DNA from: Clostridia bacterium
Lineage (GTDB): Bacteria; Bacillota; Clostridia; Christensenellales; UBA1242
Length of the DNA: 9,195 nucleotides
Direction: 5' to 3'
Assembly (NCBI GenBank): GCA_017964105.1
Contig: JAGCSP010000060.1
Span: 1-9,195, forward strand
This document shows positions 1 to 6,584 of the stretch, piece by piece (position 1 is the first letter of the stretch; every line of letters begins with the position of its first letter). The notes below the pieces were generated by a model, which was not told the origin of the DNA, did not search any database, and saw only the letters and a list, made by a program, of their open reading frames with translations. Position numbers and translations under genes: made by a program.

Positions 1-777
1 GCATTAAAACAACGCGGACACAAAGTGGCTATGACTGGTGACGGCGTGAATGATATACTTGCCCTAAAAGAAGCAGATTGCTCTATTGCAATGGCTAGTG
101 GTAGTGAAGCTACACGCAATGTGAGTCACTTAGTGCTATTAGATAGCAACTTTTCATCTATGCCAGCAATTGTTGGCGAAGGTAGAAGAGTAGTAAACAA
201 TATTCAAAACTCATCAAGTTTGTATTTAATGAAAACAATATTTATTATGTTACTCACAACGTTCTATCTTGCTATGCCAAACACTTATTATCCATTTAAT
301 ACAACACATATGATGTTACTTGAAACATTTGTTATAGGTATCCCATCATTCTTCTTGGCATTACAACCAAATAATGATGTGATTAAGGGTAGATTCTTGC
401 CAAACTTGCTTGTAAAATCTATTCCTAGTGCTTTAATATTCACAATTTGTGCAATATCATGCTACCTATTCAATCAAATTGTATTTACAGGTGATGAGTA
501 TGTAACCATGACGGCAATTTCTGTATCATTTGCAGGATTGCTTGTGGTAAATAAACTTTGCCAACCATACAATATTTATCGTGGAGTATTGTTTGCAGCA
601 ACAAGTATTATGATGATTGTGGCACTATGCGTGGTACCATTCTCATTTTTTGGATATGTAACACTAAGCTTGCAAAATGTGTTCTTTGTGGTAATATTGG
701 TAGAAACATCTTACCCAATTTATAATCTGATCATTAACACATTTAATAAATTGCAATCTAGAAAGCCAAGAGAATAA
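1..777 (+). CDS. P-type cation-transporting ATPase, C-terminal part (5' truncated by window edge)
   Basis: The reading frame is open from base 1 and begins upstream of the window. About 258 residues are visible. It opens with the hinge motif TGDGVND (bases 34-54) of the HAD phosphorylation domain of P-type ATPases, followed by LALKEADCSIAMASGSE, typical of this superfamily. About six hydrophobic segments follow and match M5-M10: roughly SLYLMKTIF onward, MMLLETFVIGIPSFFLAL, the stretch around IPSALIFTICAISCYLF, the stretch around SVSFAGLLVV, then two near the C-terminus. The protein would be an integral membrane pump using ATP to move a cation. The hinge and M5 regions resemble the CtpE/HAD-IC group more than heavy-metal P1B pumps, but the ion cannot be assigned. 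The phosphorylated Asp and nucleotide domain lie outside the window. A GTG at base 25 is an internal codon, not a start. The gene ends just before a terminator. Confidence 0.93.
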   Translation, partial: ALKQRGHKVAMTGDGVNDILALKEADCSIAMASGSEATRNVSHLVLLDSNFSSMPAIVGEGRRVVNNIQNSSSLYLMKTIFIMLLTTFYLAMPNTYYPFNTTHMMLLETFVIGIPSFFLALQPNNDVIKGRFLPNLLVKSIPSALIFTICAISCYLFNQIVFTGDEYVTMTAISVSFAGLLVVNKLCQPYNIYRGVLFAATSIMMIVALCVVPFSFFGYVTLSLQNVFFVVILVETSYPIYNLIINTFNKLQSRKPRE

Positions 778-781
778 AAAT

Positions 782-815
782 AAAAAGAGCACACCTTATG
801 GTGTGTTCTTTTTTT
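782..815 (+). terminator. Rho-independent terminator after the P-type ATPase
   Basis: The stem AGAGCACACC / GGTGTGTTCT, with one G-T pair and a four-base TTAT loop, is followed by a run of T. It lies five bases after the ATPase stop codon. It separates the ATPase from the promoter of the next operon. Confidence 0.88.
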
Positions 816-833
816 GTGGAGTACAAAAACATT

Positions 834-874
834 TTGTGTAAATAGCGTTATATGGTACAATAACTAACGGAGAG
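834..874 (+). promoter_or_regulatory. Promoter and RBS of the nucleoside kinase operon
   Basis: A -10 box TACAAT (856-861) is preceded by TGG (853-855), an extended -10. A fair -35 TTGTGT (834-839) lies 16 bases upstream. The predicted start is near 868, giving a short leader that consists almost only of the ribosome site GGAGAG (869-874), six bases before ATG 881. Confidence 0.65.
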
Positions 875-880
875 TAAATT

Positions 881-1840
881 ATGGAAGTAATATTTCACGA
901 TATAGAAAGACTAAACAAATTAATAGGTAGCGACAAAAAGAAAGTAATAAATGACACAGAAAGCAAATATCGTAGTCAATTATTTCAATTGGCAGATATT
1001 ATTCATGACAAAAAGAACGTGGATATTATTTTGCTTGCTGGTCCATCTTGTGCTGGCAAAACCACAAGCGCAAGATTGCTAAAAGAAGTGCTAGAAAAAC
1101 GTGGTATGGACGTTGTCACAATTTCCATGGACGACTTCTTTATTGATAGAGAAAAAACACCATTTTTGCCAAATGGACTTAGAGACCTTGATAACCCAAA
1201 AACAGTAAATGTAGAACTTATGGAAAAATGTTTCAAAAGTTTTTGGAGTGGCAAAGAGACGGGCTTCCCGGTGTATGACTTTAAACTTGGTGTAAATATT
1301 CCAGATAGCTTTAAGCTAACCAAAAAAGATAACACAATTGTTATATTTGAAGGTTTGCATACCCTAAACCCATATTTGTATGAACATCTTGGCACACAGA
1401 ATTATTTTAGAGTGTATGTCAGTGCAATGACAGGTTTTAGATATGAAGACGAACTTTTAGATAATGTGGAGCTAAGGTTATTACGTCGTATAATTCGTGA
1501 CGTAGATACTCGTGGTCACAACCCAGCAAGCACATTAAAGAGTTGGGAAAGTGTGTGTGATGCAGAAAATAAATATATTAACCCATTTAGGGGTGATGTA
1601 GATTATTTTATCAATACCACACATGCATATGAGTTGTCAGTGTACAAGCGATGCGTGGCAGAACTTCGTGCGCGTGGCAAACTTACTGACGAAGATATTG
1701 CAAACATTAGTTTTATGCCTGTGGTGATGCATTGCGATAGCATTAGTAGAAATCACATTCCAGACACATCACTAATGTGGGAATTTATTCAAAAACCTTA
1801 TCTAGGCAAAGAAGAAGGAACAGAAGTAACCAAAAAATAA
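881..1840 (+). CDS. Stand-alone uridine-kinase-like nucleoside kinase (P-loop)
   Basis: A 319-residue cytosolic P-loop kinase of the phosphoribulokinase/uridine kinase family. Walker A is GPSCAGKT (residues 54-61). MDDFFIDREKTP (83-94) matches the acceptor-site segment of clostridial nucleoside kinases. YDF (132-134), FEGLHTLNP (156-163), YVSAMT (179-184) and RRIIRDVDTRGHN (202-214) follow in the family order. Such kinases transfer phosphate from a nucleoside triphosphate to a nucleoside, usually uridine or cytidine, in pyrimidine salvage. In many Clostridia the same domain is the C-terminal half of a roughly 550-residue protein with TGS and threonyl-tRNA-synthetase-like domains. Here only about 50 residues precede the P-loop, so those domains are absent. 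The start is supported by GGAGAG six bases upstream. The next gene starts 18 bases later, so the two are likely co-transcribed. Substrate is inferred from family only. Confidence 0.88.
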   Translation: MEVIFHDIERLNKLIGSDKKKVINDTESKYRSQLFQLADIIHDKKNVDIILLAGPSCAGKTTSARLLKEVLEKRGMDVVTISMDDFFIDREKTPFLPNGLRDLDNPKTVNVELMEKCFKSFWSGKETGFPVYDFKLGVNIPDSFKLTKKDNTIVIFEGLHTLNPYLYEHLGTQNYFRVYVSAMTGFRYEDELLDNVELRLLRRIIRDVDTRGHNPASTLKSWESVCDAENKYINPFRGDVDYFINTTHAYELSVYKRCVAELRARGKLTDEDIANISFMPVVMHCDSISRNHIPDTSLMWEFIQKPYLGKEEGTEVTKK

Positions 1841-1858
1841 TTATCATACTGGAGATAA

Positions 1859-2698
1859 ATGATGGAAGGTATTTTAGTATTTGTGTCAGGCAGCTCAGGC
1901 GCTGGCAAAAATAGTGTAATAAATGGTGTAATAGACAAAAATCCACGCAAGTGCAAATTTTTGGTGAGCAACACCACACGCGAAAAACGTGCGTCAGATA
2001 AAAAGAAAGGCCAATATCATTTTATTAGCAAAGAGCAATTTGAAGAAAAAATTGCAGCAGGCGAGATATTGGAATATGACGTATATAATGGCAACTACTA
2101 TGGCCTAGGCATTGACGAAGTAGAAACTAGCGTAATGACAGGTAGAGTGTGCTTTAAAGACTTAACAGTAAAAGGTGTGCTAAACAGCAAAGAAATTTTG
2201 TCTGACAAACACAAACAAGTAAATGTTTTTGTTACCGAGCGCAAAAAAGTGTTGCGTGAAAGATTAATTTACAGAGGCGAGAAAAAAGAAAATATTAAAA
2301 ATAGATTAAAATTGTATTCTGTAGAGCAAAAAATGAGCAGACATTATGATTACATTATCTACAACACCATTTTAAAAGATTCCATTGATCAGTTGGAAAG
2401 TGTGGTGAATACAGAGTATGATAACTTACCAATCCTTACAAATGTATCAACTCTACGCATTAATGCAAAGCGTATTGATAAGGTTGCATTAAAATTAAGA
2501 GCAGGCAAAGTGCTAAAACCAATCAAGGTGATGGAGCATGATGGCAGAATATATATCACCGAGGGTGTAAACACATATCTTGCCGGACTTCAAGCAGGCA
2601 TACTAGTAACAAAACAATTTGAAAACAAACACGAAAAATTGAATAAAGATATCAACCAAGATGAATGGATGAAAATTGTGGAAAGTTATAGAAAATAA
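1859..2698 (+). CDS. Guanylate-kinase-like protein with C-terminal ParB-like domain
   Basis: Of 279 residues, about 1-187 are guanylate kinase-like: P-loop GSSGAGKNS (11-19), GMP-site segment SNTTREKR (37-44), YHF (53-55), LEYDVYNGNYYG (71-82), lid LRERLIYRG (132-140) with NRL (148-150), and YDYIIYN (163-169). Guanylate kinases convert GMP and ATP to GDP and ADP. Most GMP contacts are kept (S37, R41, R44, Y53, E72, Y81, D101). Three family positions differ: N18 after the P-loop Lys, L83 where Ser/Thr is usual after GNYYG, and T103 in the normal DID motif (KDLT here). Bacterial Gmk is about 205 residues; the extra ~90 include LRAGKVLKPIKVMEHDGRIY and EGVNTYLAGLQAGI (235-248), which resemble the ParB/sulfiredoxin fold, although the usual Arg of the G-x-R motif is Thr. 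GGAG (1851-1854) suits ATG 1859 or the adjacent ATG 1862. It could be the cell's Gmk or a divergent paralogue. Confidence 0.8.
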   Translation: MMEGILVFVSGSSGAGKNSVINGVIDKNPRKCKFLVSNTTREKRASDKKKGQYHFISKEQFEEKIAAGEILEYDVYNGNYYGLGIDEVETSVMTGRVCFKDLTVKGVLNSKEILSDKHKQVNVFVTERKKVLRERLIYRGEKKENIKNRLKLYSVEQKMSRHYDYIIYNTILKDSIDQLESVVNTEYDNLPILTNVSTLRINAKRIDKVALKLRAGKVLKPIKVMEHDGRIYITEGVNTYLAGLQAGILVTKQFENKHEKLNKDINQDEWMKIVESYRK

Positions 2699-2722
2699 AA
2701 GATGCTGTAAGCATCTTTTTTT
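2697..2722 (+). terminator. Rho-independent terminator after the guanylate-kinase-like gene
   Basis: The hairpin GATGCT GTA AGCATC is followed by seven T (2716-2722) and preceded by an A run that extends the stem. It begins at the stop codon and ends the two-kinase operon. Confidence 0.88.
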
Positions 2723-2735
2723 GTGCCATAATAAT

Positions 2736-2785
2736 TTGTTTAAAACAAAGTATTTTGGTATAATATATTTGATTAAATTAAGAGG
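2736..2785 (+). promoter_or_regulatory. Promoter and RBS of tex
   Basis: The -35 TTGTTT (2736-2741), a 17-base spacer and a perfect -10 TATAAT (2759-2764) preceded by TGG give an extended -10 promoter. The predicted start is near 2771. The ribosome site AGAGG (2781-2785) lies nine bases before ATG 2795. Confidence 0.82.
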
Positions 2786-2794
2786 TAAAATTAG

Positions 2795-4954
2795 ATGACA
2801 ATCAATGAACTTTTAAGTGCAGAATTAGGTATCTCACTCAATCACACAAACAATATTATTAGTTTGCTTGATGAAGGTTGCACAATACCATTTATTGCAC
2901 GTTATCGTAAAGAATTAACAGGTAGTTGTGACGACCAAACTTTGCGTGTGTTTGCAGATAGATTAACTTATCTTAGAAACATTACAAAGCGCAAAGAAGA
3001 AGTAAGTGCACTCATCACCGAGCAAGGCAATATGACGGAAGAAATTGCCAAAGCATTAGAAGATGCAGCAACAATTACCGAAGTGGAAGATATATATCGT
3101 CCATTCCGTCCAAAACGTAAAACACGTGCATCTGTGGCTATTGCAAAAGGACTTCAACCACTTGCTGATAAAATTTTAAAGCAAGCACCATTTGATTTGG
3201 AAGCAGAAGCAGCACAATATATTAGCGAAGAAAAAGGCGTTGCAAGCGCAGAAGAAGCAATTGCAGGGGCAAAAGATATTATTGCAGAAAGTATTTCTGA
3301 TAATGCTGATTTGCGTAAGGTGTTGCGTGAGTTGCTTGTGAAAAAGGGTACAGTCAATTGCAAATTGCTAGAAAAAGAAGGTAATTTCACATATGAAATG
3401 TACAAAGATTACAATTCACCTATTGCAAAACTACCAGGACACAGAGTGCTTGCAATCAACAGAGGCGAAAAAGAAGATTGCCTAAAAGTGTGGTTGGAAG
3501 TAAATGAAGAATTGGCTTTGAGCGAAATCACAAGTAAATTTATCAAGAAAAATTCACCATTTGAAGAATTGTTAAAAGAAGTGTGTGCAGATGCATACAC
3601 AAGACTTATTTTCCCATCAATTGAGCGTGAAGTGCGTAACGATTTGACAGATAAGGCAAACGAACAAGCAATAAAAATGTTTGAAGTAAACCTAAAACCA
3701 CTACTTATGCAACCACCTTTGAAAGGAAAAGTAATACTTGGCTTAGACCCTGCATATCGTACAGGTTGCAAAATTGCAGTTATTGATGCAAATGGCACAG
3801 TGTTAGATACCACCGTTGTGTACCCAACACCACCACAAAGCAAGATTGAAGAATCAGAAATTAAATTGAAATACCTTATTGATAAAGATAAAGTAGATGT
3901 AATTTCTATTGGTAATGGTACTGCTACAAAAGAAAGTGAAATATTTGTGGCAAATTTAATTAAAAAACTAGATAGGAAAGTAGAATACGCTGTTGTAAAC
4001 GAAGCAGGCGCATCTGTGTATAGCGCAAGTAAGCTTGGCGCACAGGAATTCCCTAACTTCGACGTTGCTCTTCGTAGTGCAGTAAGCATTGCAAGGAGAC
4101 TTCAAGACCCACTAGCAGAACTTATCAAAATTGACGTAAAATCTATTGGTGTTGGACAATATCAACACGATATGCCACAAAACAGATTGACCGAAGTGCT
4201 AGAAGGTGTAGTTGAAGATTGCGTAAACACTGTTGGTGTGGACGTAAACACAGCTAGTCCAAGCCTACTCACATACGTTGCAGGACTAAATAGCAGTGTG
4301 GCAAAAAATATTGAAAAATATCGTGCAGATAATGGCGCATTCAAAACTCGTGAAGATTTGAAAAAAGTTGCCAAACTTGGAGACAAAGCATACGAACAAT
4401 GTGCAGGTTTCTTGCGTATAGTTGGTGGTGATAATATCTTAGATAACACAGGTGTTCACCCAGAAAGTTATGCTGCCGTGTATAGACTACTTAAATACTT
4501 TAATTTAACACGTGAAGATATCAAAAATGGCAACTTGGCACTTCTTCCTGCAATGGTGGAAAAAGAAGGTTTAGAAAAAGTTGCAAGCACAATAAATGTT
4601 GGTGCTCCTACATTGCAAGATATTGTAAACGAACTAATTAAACCAGGCCGTGATGTGCGTGATGAATTGCCAAAGCCACAATTAAAGAGTGAACTTCTTG
4701 GCATTGAAAATTTGAAAAAAGACATGGTGCTCACAGGAGTTGTGAGAAATGTTACTGACTTTGGCGCATTTGTGGATATTTCTGTTCACCAAGACGGCCT
4801 TGTACACATTTCTCAAATTTCCAAAGATTACATCAAGCATCCTAGCGATGTGCTAAAAGTGGGCGACGTGGTGCGCGTAAAAGTGTTAGATGTAGATGTA
4901 GAGAAAAAGAGAATTTCTCTTACAATCAAAGATTGTCCACCAGAAGAAGAATAA
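2795..4954 (+). CDS. tex: RNA-binding transcription accessory protein Tex (S1 domain)
   Basis: At 719 residues this is the usual length for Tex, a cytosolic nucleic-acid-binding protein related to eukaryotic Spt6 and linked to transcription. Domains in order: a helical Tex-N region with GCTIPFIARYRKELTG (28-43) and EVEDIYRPFRPKRKTRA (near 96-112); a YqgF/RNase H-like domain opening with GLDPAYRTG (316-324) and including EAGASVYSAS (403-412); helix-hairpin-helix repeats from about 485 (NTASPSLLTYVAGLNSSVA); and a C-terminal S1 RNA-binding domain (about 645-713) with GVVRNVTDFGAFVD and VKVLDVDVEKKRISLTIK. The gene looks intact and has its own promoter and terminator, so it is probably a single-gene unit. 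Confidence 0.97.
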   Translation: MTINELLSAELGISLNHTNNIISLLDEGCTIPFIARYRKELTGSCDDQTLRVFADRLTYLRNITKRKEEVSALITEQGNMTEEIAKALEDAATITEVEDIYRPFRPKRKTRASVAIAKGLQPLADKILKQAPFDLEAEAAQYISEEKGVASAEEAIAGAKDIIAESISDNADLRKVLRELLVKKGTVNCKLLEKEGNFTYEMYKDYNSPIAKLPGHRVLAINRGEKEDCLKVWLEVNEELALSEITSKFIKKNSPFEELLKEVCADAYTRLIFPSIEREVRNDLTDKANEQAIKMFEVNLKPLLMQPPLKGKVILGLDPAYRTGCKIAVIDANGTVLDTTVVYPTPPQSKIEESEIKLKYLIDKDKVDVISIGNGTATKESEIFVANLIKKLDRKVEYAVVNEAGASVYSASKLGAQEFPNFDVALRSAVSIARRLQDPLAELIKIDVKSIGVGQYQHDMPQNRLTEVLEGVVEDCVNTVGVDVNTASPSLLTYVAGLNSSVAKNIEKYRADNGAFKTREDLKKVAKLGDKAYEQCAGFLRIVGGDNILDNTGVHPESYAAVYRLLKYFNLTREDIKNGNLALLPAMVEKEGLEKVASTINVGAPTLQDIVNELIKPGRDVRDELPKPQLKSELLGIENLKKDMVLTGVVRNVTDFGAFVDISVHQDGLVHISQISKDYIKHPSDVLKVGDVVRVKVLDVDVEKKRISLTIKDCPPEEE

Positions 4955-4956
4955 AA

Positions 4957-4990
4957 AAGAAAAACACCCAATTTTGGGTGTTTTTTGTTA
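4957..4990. terminator. Bidirectional terminator between tex and the convergent gene
   Basis: The stem AAAACACCCA (4961-4970) / TGGGTGTTTT (4975-4984) has an ATTT loop. It is followed by T on the + strand and flanked by A on the left, which reads as a T run on the minus strand. It therefore serves both tex (stop at 4954) and the minus-strand gene ending at 4991. Confidence 0.9.
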
Positions 4991-5740
4991 TTACATCATT
5001 GCTTCATGTGTGGCTAAATTTGGCAATTCAGAAATAGGTGTTTCTGATAACTTTTTCATTTCAACTTTTGCTTCGTGATTTGATTTAAATTTTTCAAATG
5101 CTGATGGTTGAAGTTCGCCACAATGTGCGTGATACATTGCATAATAAAATCTATCTTCAAGTGACAAGGATTTTTTGTTTACCTTTGGTACATCTACCAA
5201 TTCTACTTTTTCATTTAGGTATGGCTCATTATAAGGGAAAATTGATTGCAAAATTGCAACTTTGTACATAGACATTTTTTCGCCTTCTTTTTTGTAACTC
5301 TCAATTGCTTTTGCCAAATGATCTTTTGCTTGGCATTCTTTCCAAACATCGTATGCATCATAGAATTGAGGCATTGTTACATCTCTTGCTTCTGGTGAAG
5401 ATATTTTCATAGTAGCAACTGCATTCATTGCCTTTTTATCTAAAAAGACATCAATTACATTCTTTACAGGTGAATTTTTGCTCATCATTTTGTATTTTGC
5501 ATCAATGGTTGCATTTTCACCAAGAGTGTGTTTTGAGTAGTACCAAATCATTGCAAGTAGAGATGCCCTAGATGTTGCACATGTTGTGCTTTCTGCAATC
5601 TCTTGAATACCATTGTCTATTACTTGTAGTCTGCCAGTGCTACCTTTGTTTGTCATAAACATATTTTCGTAATCGGTGACGTATGACACAAGGTTTTGCA
5701 TCAATGCATCTTCTAGTAATTCTTTGTTTAAAGTTTTCAT
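4991..5740 (-). CDS. Conserved-looking protein of unknown function (249 aa)
   Basis: I do not recognise this protein. It has no signal peptide, membrane segment, P-loop or metal-binding motif that I can see, so it is probably cytosolic. The sequence is charged and looks mostly helical, with a Lys/Glu-rich stretch AKAIESYKKEGEKMSMYK (143-160). Aromatic patches include AMIWYYSKHTLG (63-74) and DRFYYAMYHAHCGELQP (196-212), the latter with two His and a Cys. Codon use resembles its neighbours and it has a perfect consensus promoter plus a terminator, so it is a real, probably well expressed, single-gene unit. The ribosome site AAAGGAAA is weak in spacing (about 13 bases from ATG), but no upstream in-frame start exists before a stop. 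No function is proposed. Confidence 0.85.
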   Translation of the reverse strand: MKTLNKELLEDALMQNLVSYVTDYENMFMTNKGSTGRLQVIDNGIQEIAESTTCATSRASLLAMIWYYSKHTLGENATIDAKYKMMSKNSPVKNVIDVFLDKKAMNAVATMKISSPEARDVTMPQFYDAYDVWKECQAKDHLAKAIESYKKEGEKMSMYKVAILQSIFPYNEPYLNEKVELVDVPKVNKKSLSLEDRFYYAMYHAHCGELQPSAFEKFKSNHEAKVEMKKLSETPISELPNLATHEAMM

Positions 5741-5785
5741 ATTATCTTAAATTTCCTTTTGTGGTATAAACCCACTAACATATAT

Positions 5786-5814
5786 ATTATACAATATTAA
5801 GTCGTATGTGTCAA
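5786..5814 (-). promoter_or_regulatory. Perfect consensus sigma-A promoter for the unknown 249-aa gene
   Basis: On the minus strand, TTGACA (5814-5809), exactly 17 bases, then TATAAT (5791-5786). Both hexamers match the housekeeping consensus at all six bases. The predicted start is near 5779, about 39 bases before the ATG at 5740. A small GTGG/CCAC inverted repeat (5761-5775) lies in the leader. Confidence 0.92.
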
Positions 5815-5849
5815 GATGCCAGTTTTGGCGAAAATGGGGTGGTGGCAAT

Positions 5850-5877
5850 AAAAAAGGACTAATTATATTAGTCCTTT
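5850..5877 (-). terminator. Terminator of the tmk operon, overlapping the stop codon
   Basis: On the minus strand, AAAGGACTAAT (5877-5867), a three-base loop, ATTAGTCCTTT (5863-5853), then more T. The 11-base stem is perfect. The tmk stop codon (5870-5868) lies inside the first arm, so the terminator starts within the coding sequence. Confidence 0.9.
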
Positions 5878-6581
5878 AATTTACTTTTGAACTCTTTATC
5901 TTTAAGTAAAGCATTATATATTTTATCACCAATTTCCTCAATGGATAGCATGTTGTCCGCCTTGTCTGTGCATGCAATGATATCCCAGCCATATTTTAGT
6001 GACACATACATACCACTTTCATATGCATTTTCCAAATGCTTTGGATCTTGCTCGTGAATATCCTTAGTTGAACCTGATTTAAATCCTTCTTTTGCTTCTC
6101 TTGCTTCACGCAATTTTTTTGATGTGGCCACAGGAACATTTAGGAATATCACTTTATCTGGTTTTGGTAGTTTTAGTAAATTGTATTCCAAGTCAAATAA
6201 CCAATCTAGATATTTATCTTTCTCAGCCAAGTCATGAATTTTACCTGCTTGGTGCAATGCATTTGATGGAGTGTAGCGGTCAATGATAATCACTTCGCCA
6301 TTTTCGTAGTGAGATTTAATCTCAGTAAGATACGTGCAAAGTCTATCCACCGCAAATAAACTACTTGCTTGGTAGGCGTCCACGCTGTCTGCCGTGGCAC
6401 CAAGTTTGCCATCCAAATACATCTTCACAGGAGCAGAACTCATAGATGAGTAATTAGGAAAACTAATCTCAAACGCACCGTTTGAGATTAGTTTAGTTAG
6501 TTTATTTAAAAGTAATTTTGCTTGAGTTTGTTTGCCGCACCCGTCGGTGCCCTCAATAACAATAATATAACCTTTTTTCAT
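5868..6581 (-). CDS. tmk: Thymidylate kinase (dTMP kinase)
   Basis: A 237-residue cytosolic P-loop kinase that phosphorylates dTMP to dTDP in the dTTP pathway. It has IEGTDGCGKQTQ (9-20, P-loop), FPNY (41-44), the dTMP-binding segment AVDR (77-80), IIIDRYTPSNALHQAGK (98-114, the DRY catalytic motif) and a lid region around REAKEGFKSGSTKDIHEQD (161-179). This longer form, with the SNALHQA and DWLFDLEY (126-133) segments, matches the clostridial thymidylate kinase type rather than the ~210-residue E. coli type. The start lies three bases after the stop of the upstream gene and has only a weak AGGT-type ribosome site, so translation is probably coupled. Codons 30-41 lie in a perfect 16-base-pair inverted repeat. 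The stop codon is inside the terminator stem. Confidence 0.95.
   Translation of the reverse strand: MKKGYIIVIEGTDGCGKQTQAKLLLNKLTKLISNGAFEISFPNYSSMSSAPVKMYLDGKLGATADSVDAYQASSLFAVDRLCTYLTEIKSHYENGEVIIIDRYTPSNALHQAGKIHDLAEKDKYLDWLFDLEYNLLKLPKPDKVIFLNVPVATSKKLREAREAKEGFKSGSTKDIHEQDPKHLENAYESGMYVSLKYGWDIIACTDKADNMLSIEEIGDKIYNALLKDKEFKSKLKD
6460..6494. repeat. Perfect 16-bp inverted repeat inside tmk
   Basis: Arm AAACTAATCTCAAACG (6460-6475), loop CAC, arm CGTTTGAGATTAGTTT (6479-6494). All 16 pairs match. It encodes residues 30-41 of thymidylate kinase and would form a strong hairpin in the mRNA about 90 bases after the start codon. There is no T run after it, so it is not a normal terminator. 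Confidence 0.95.
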
Positions 6582-6584
6582 TTA

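Noticed and set aside
1003..1395. A 130-codon minus-strand open frame opposite the nucleoside kinase
   Set aside because: It is antisense to the P-loop kinase domain and has no ribosome site or recognisable protein features.
3409..4089. A 226-codon minus-strand open frame opposite tex
   Set aside because: It is antisense to a well-conserved domain of tex and has low-complexity Ser/Phe-rich content typical of a shadow frame.
5815..5850. Short TGCCA/TGGCA and GCCA/TGGC inverted repeats between the 249-aa gene promoter and the tmk terminator
   Set aside because: The stems are only 4-5 bases with no clear relation to a promoter or terminator, so chance is the simpler explanation.
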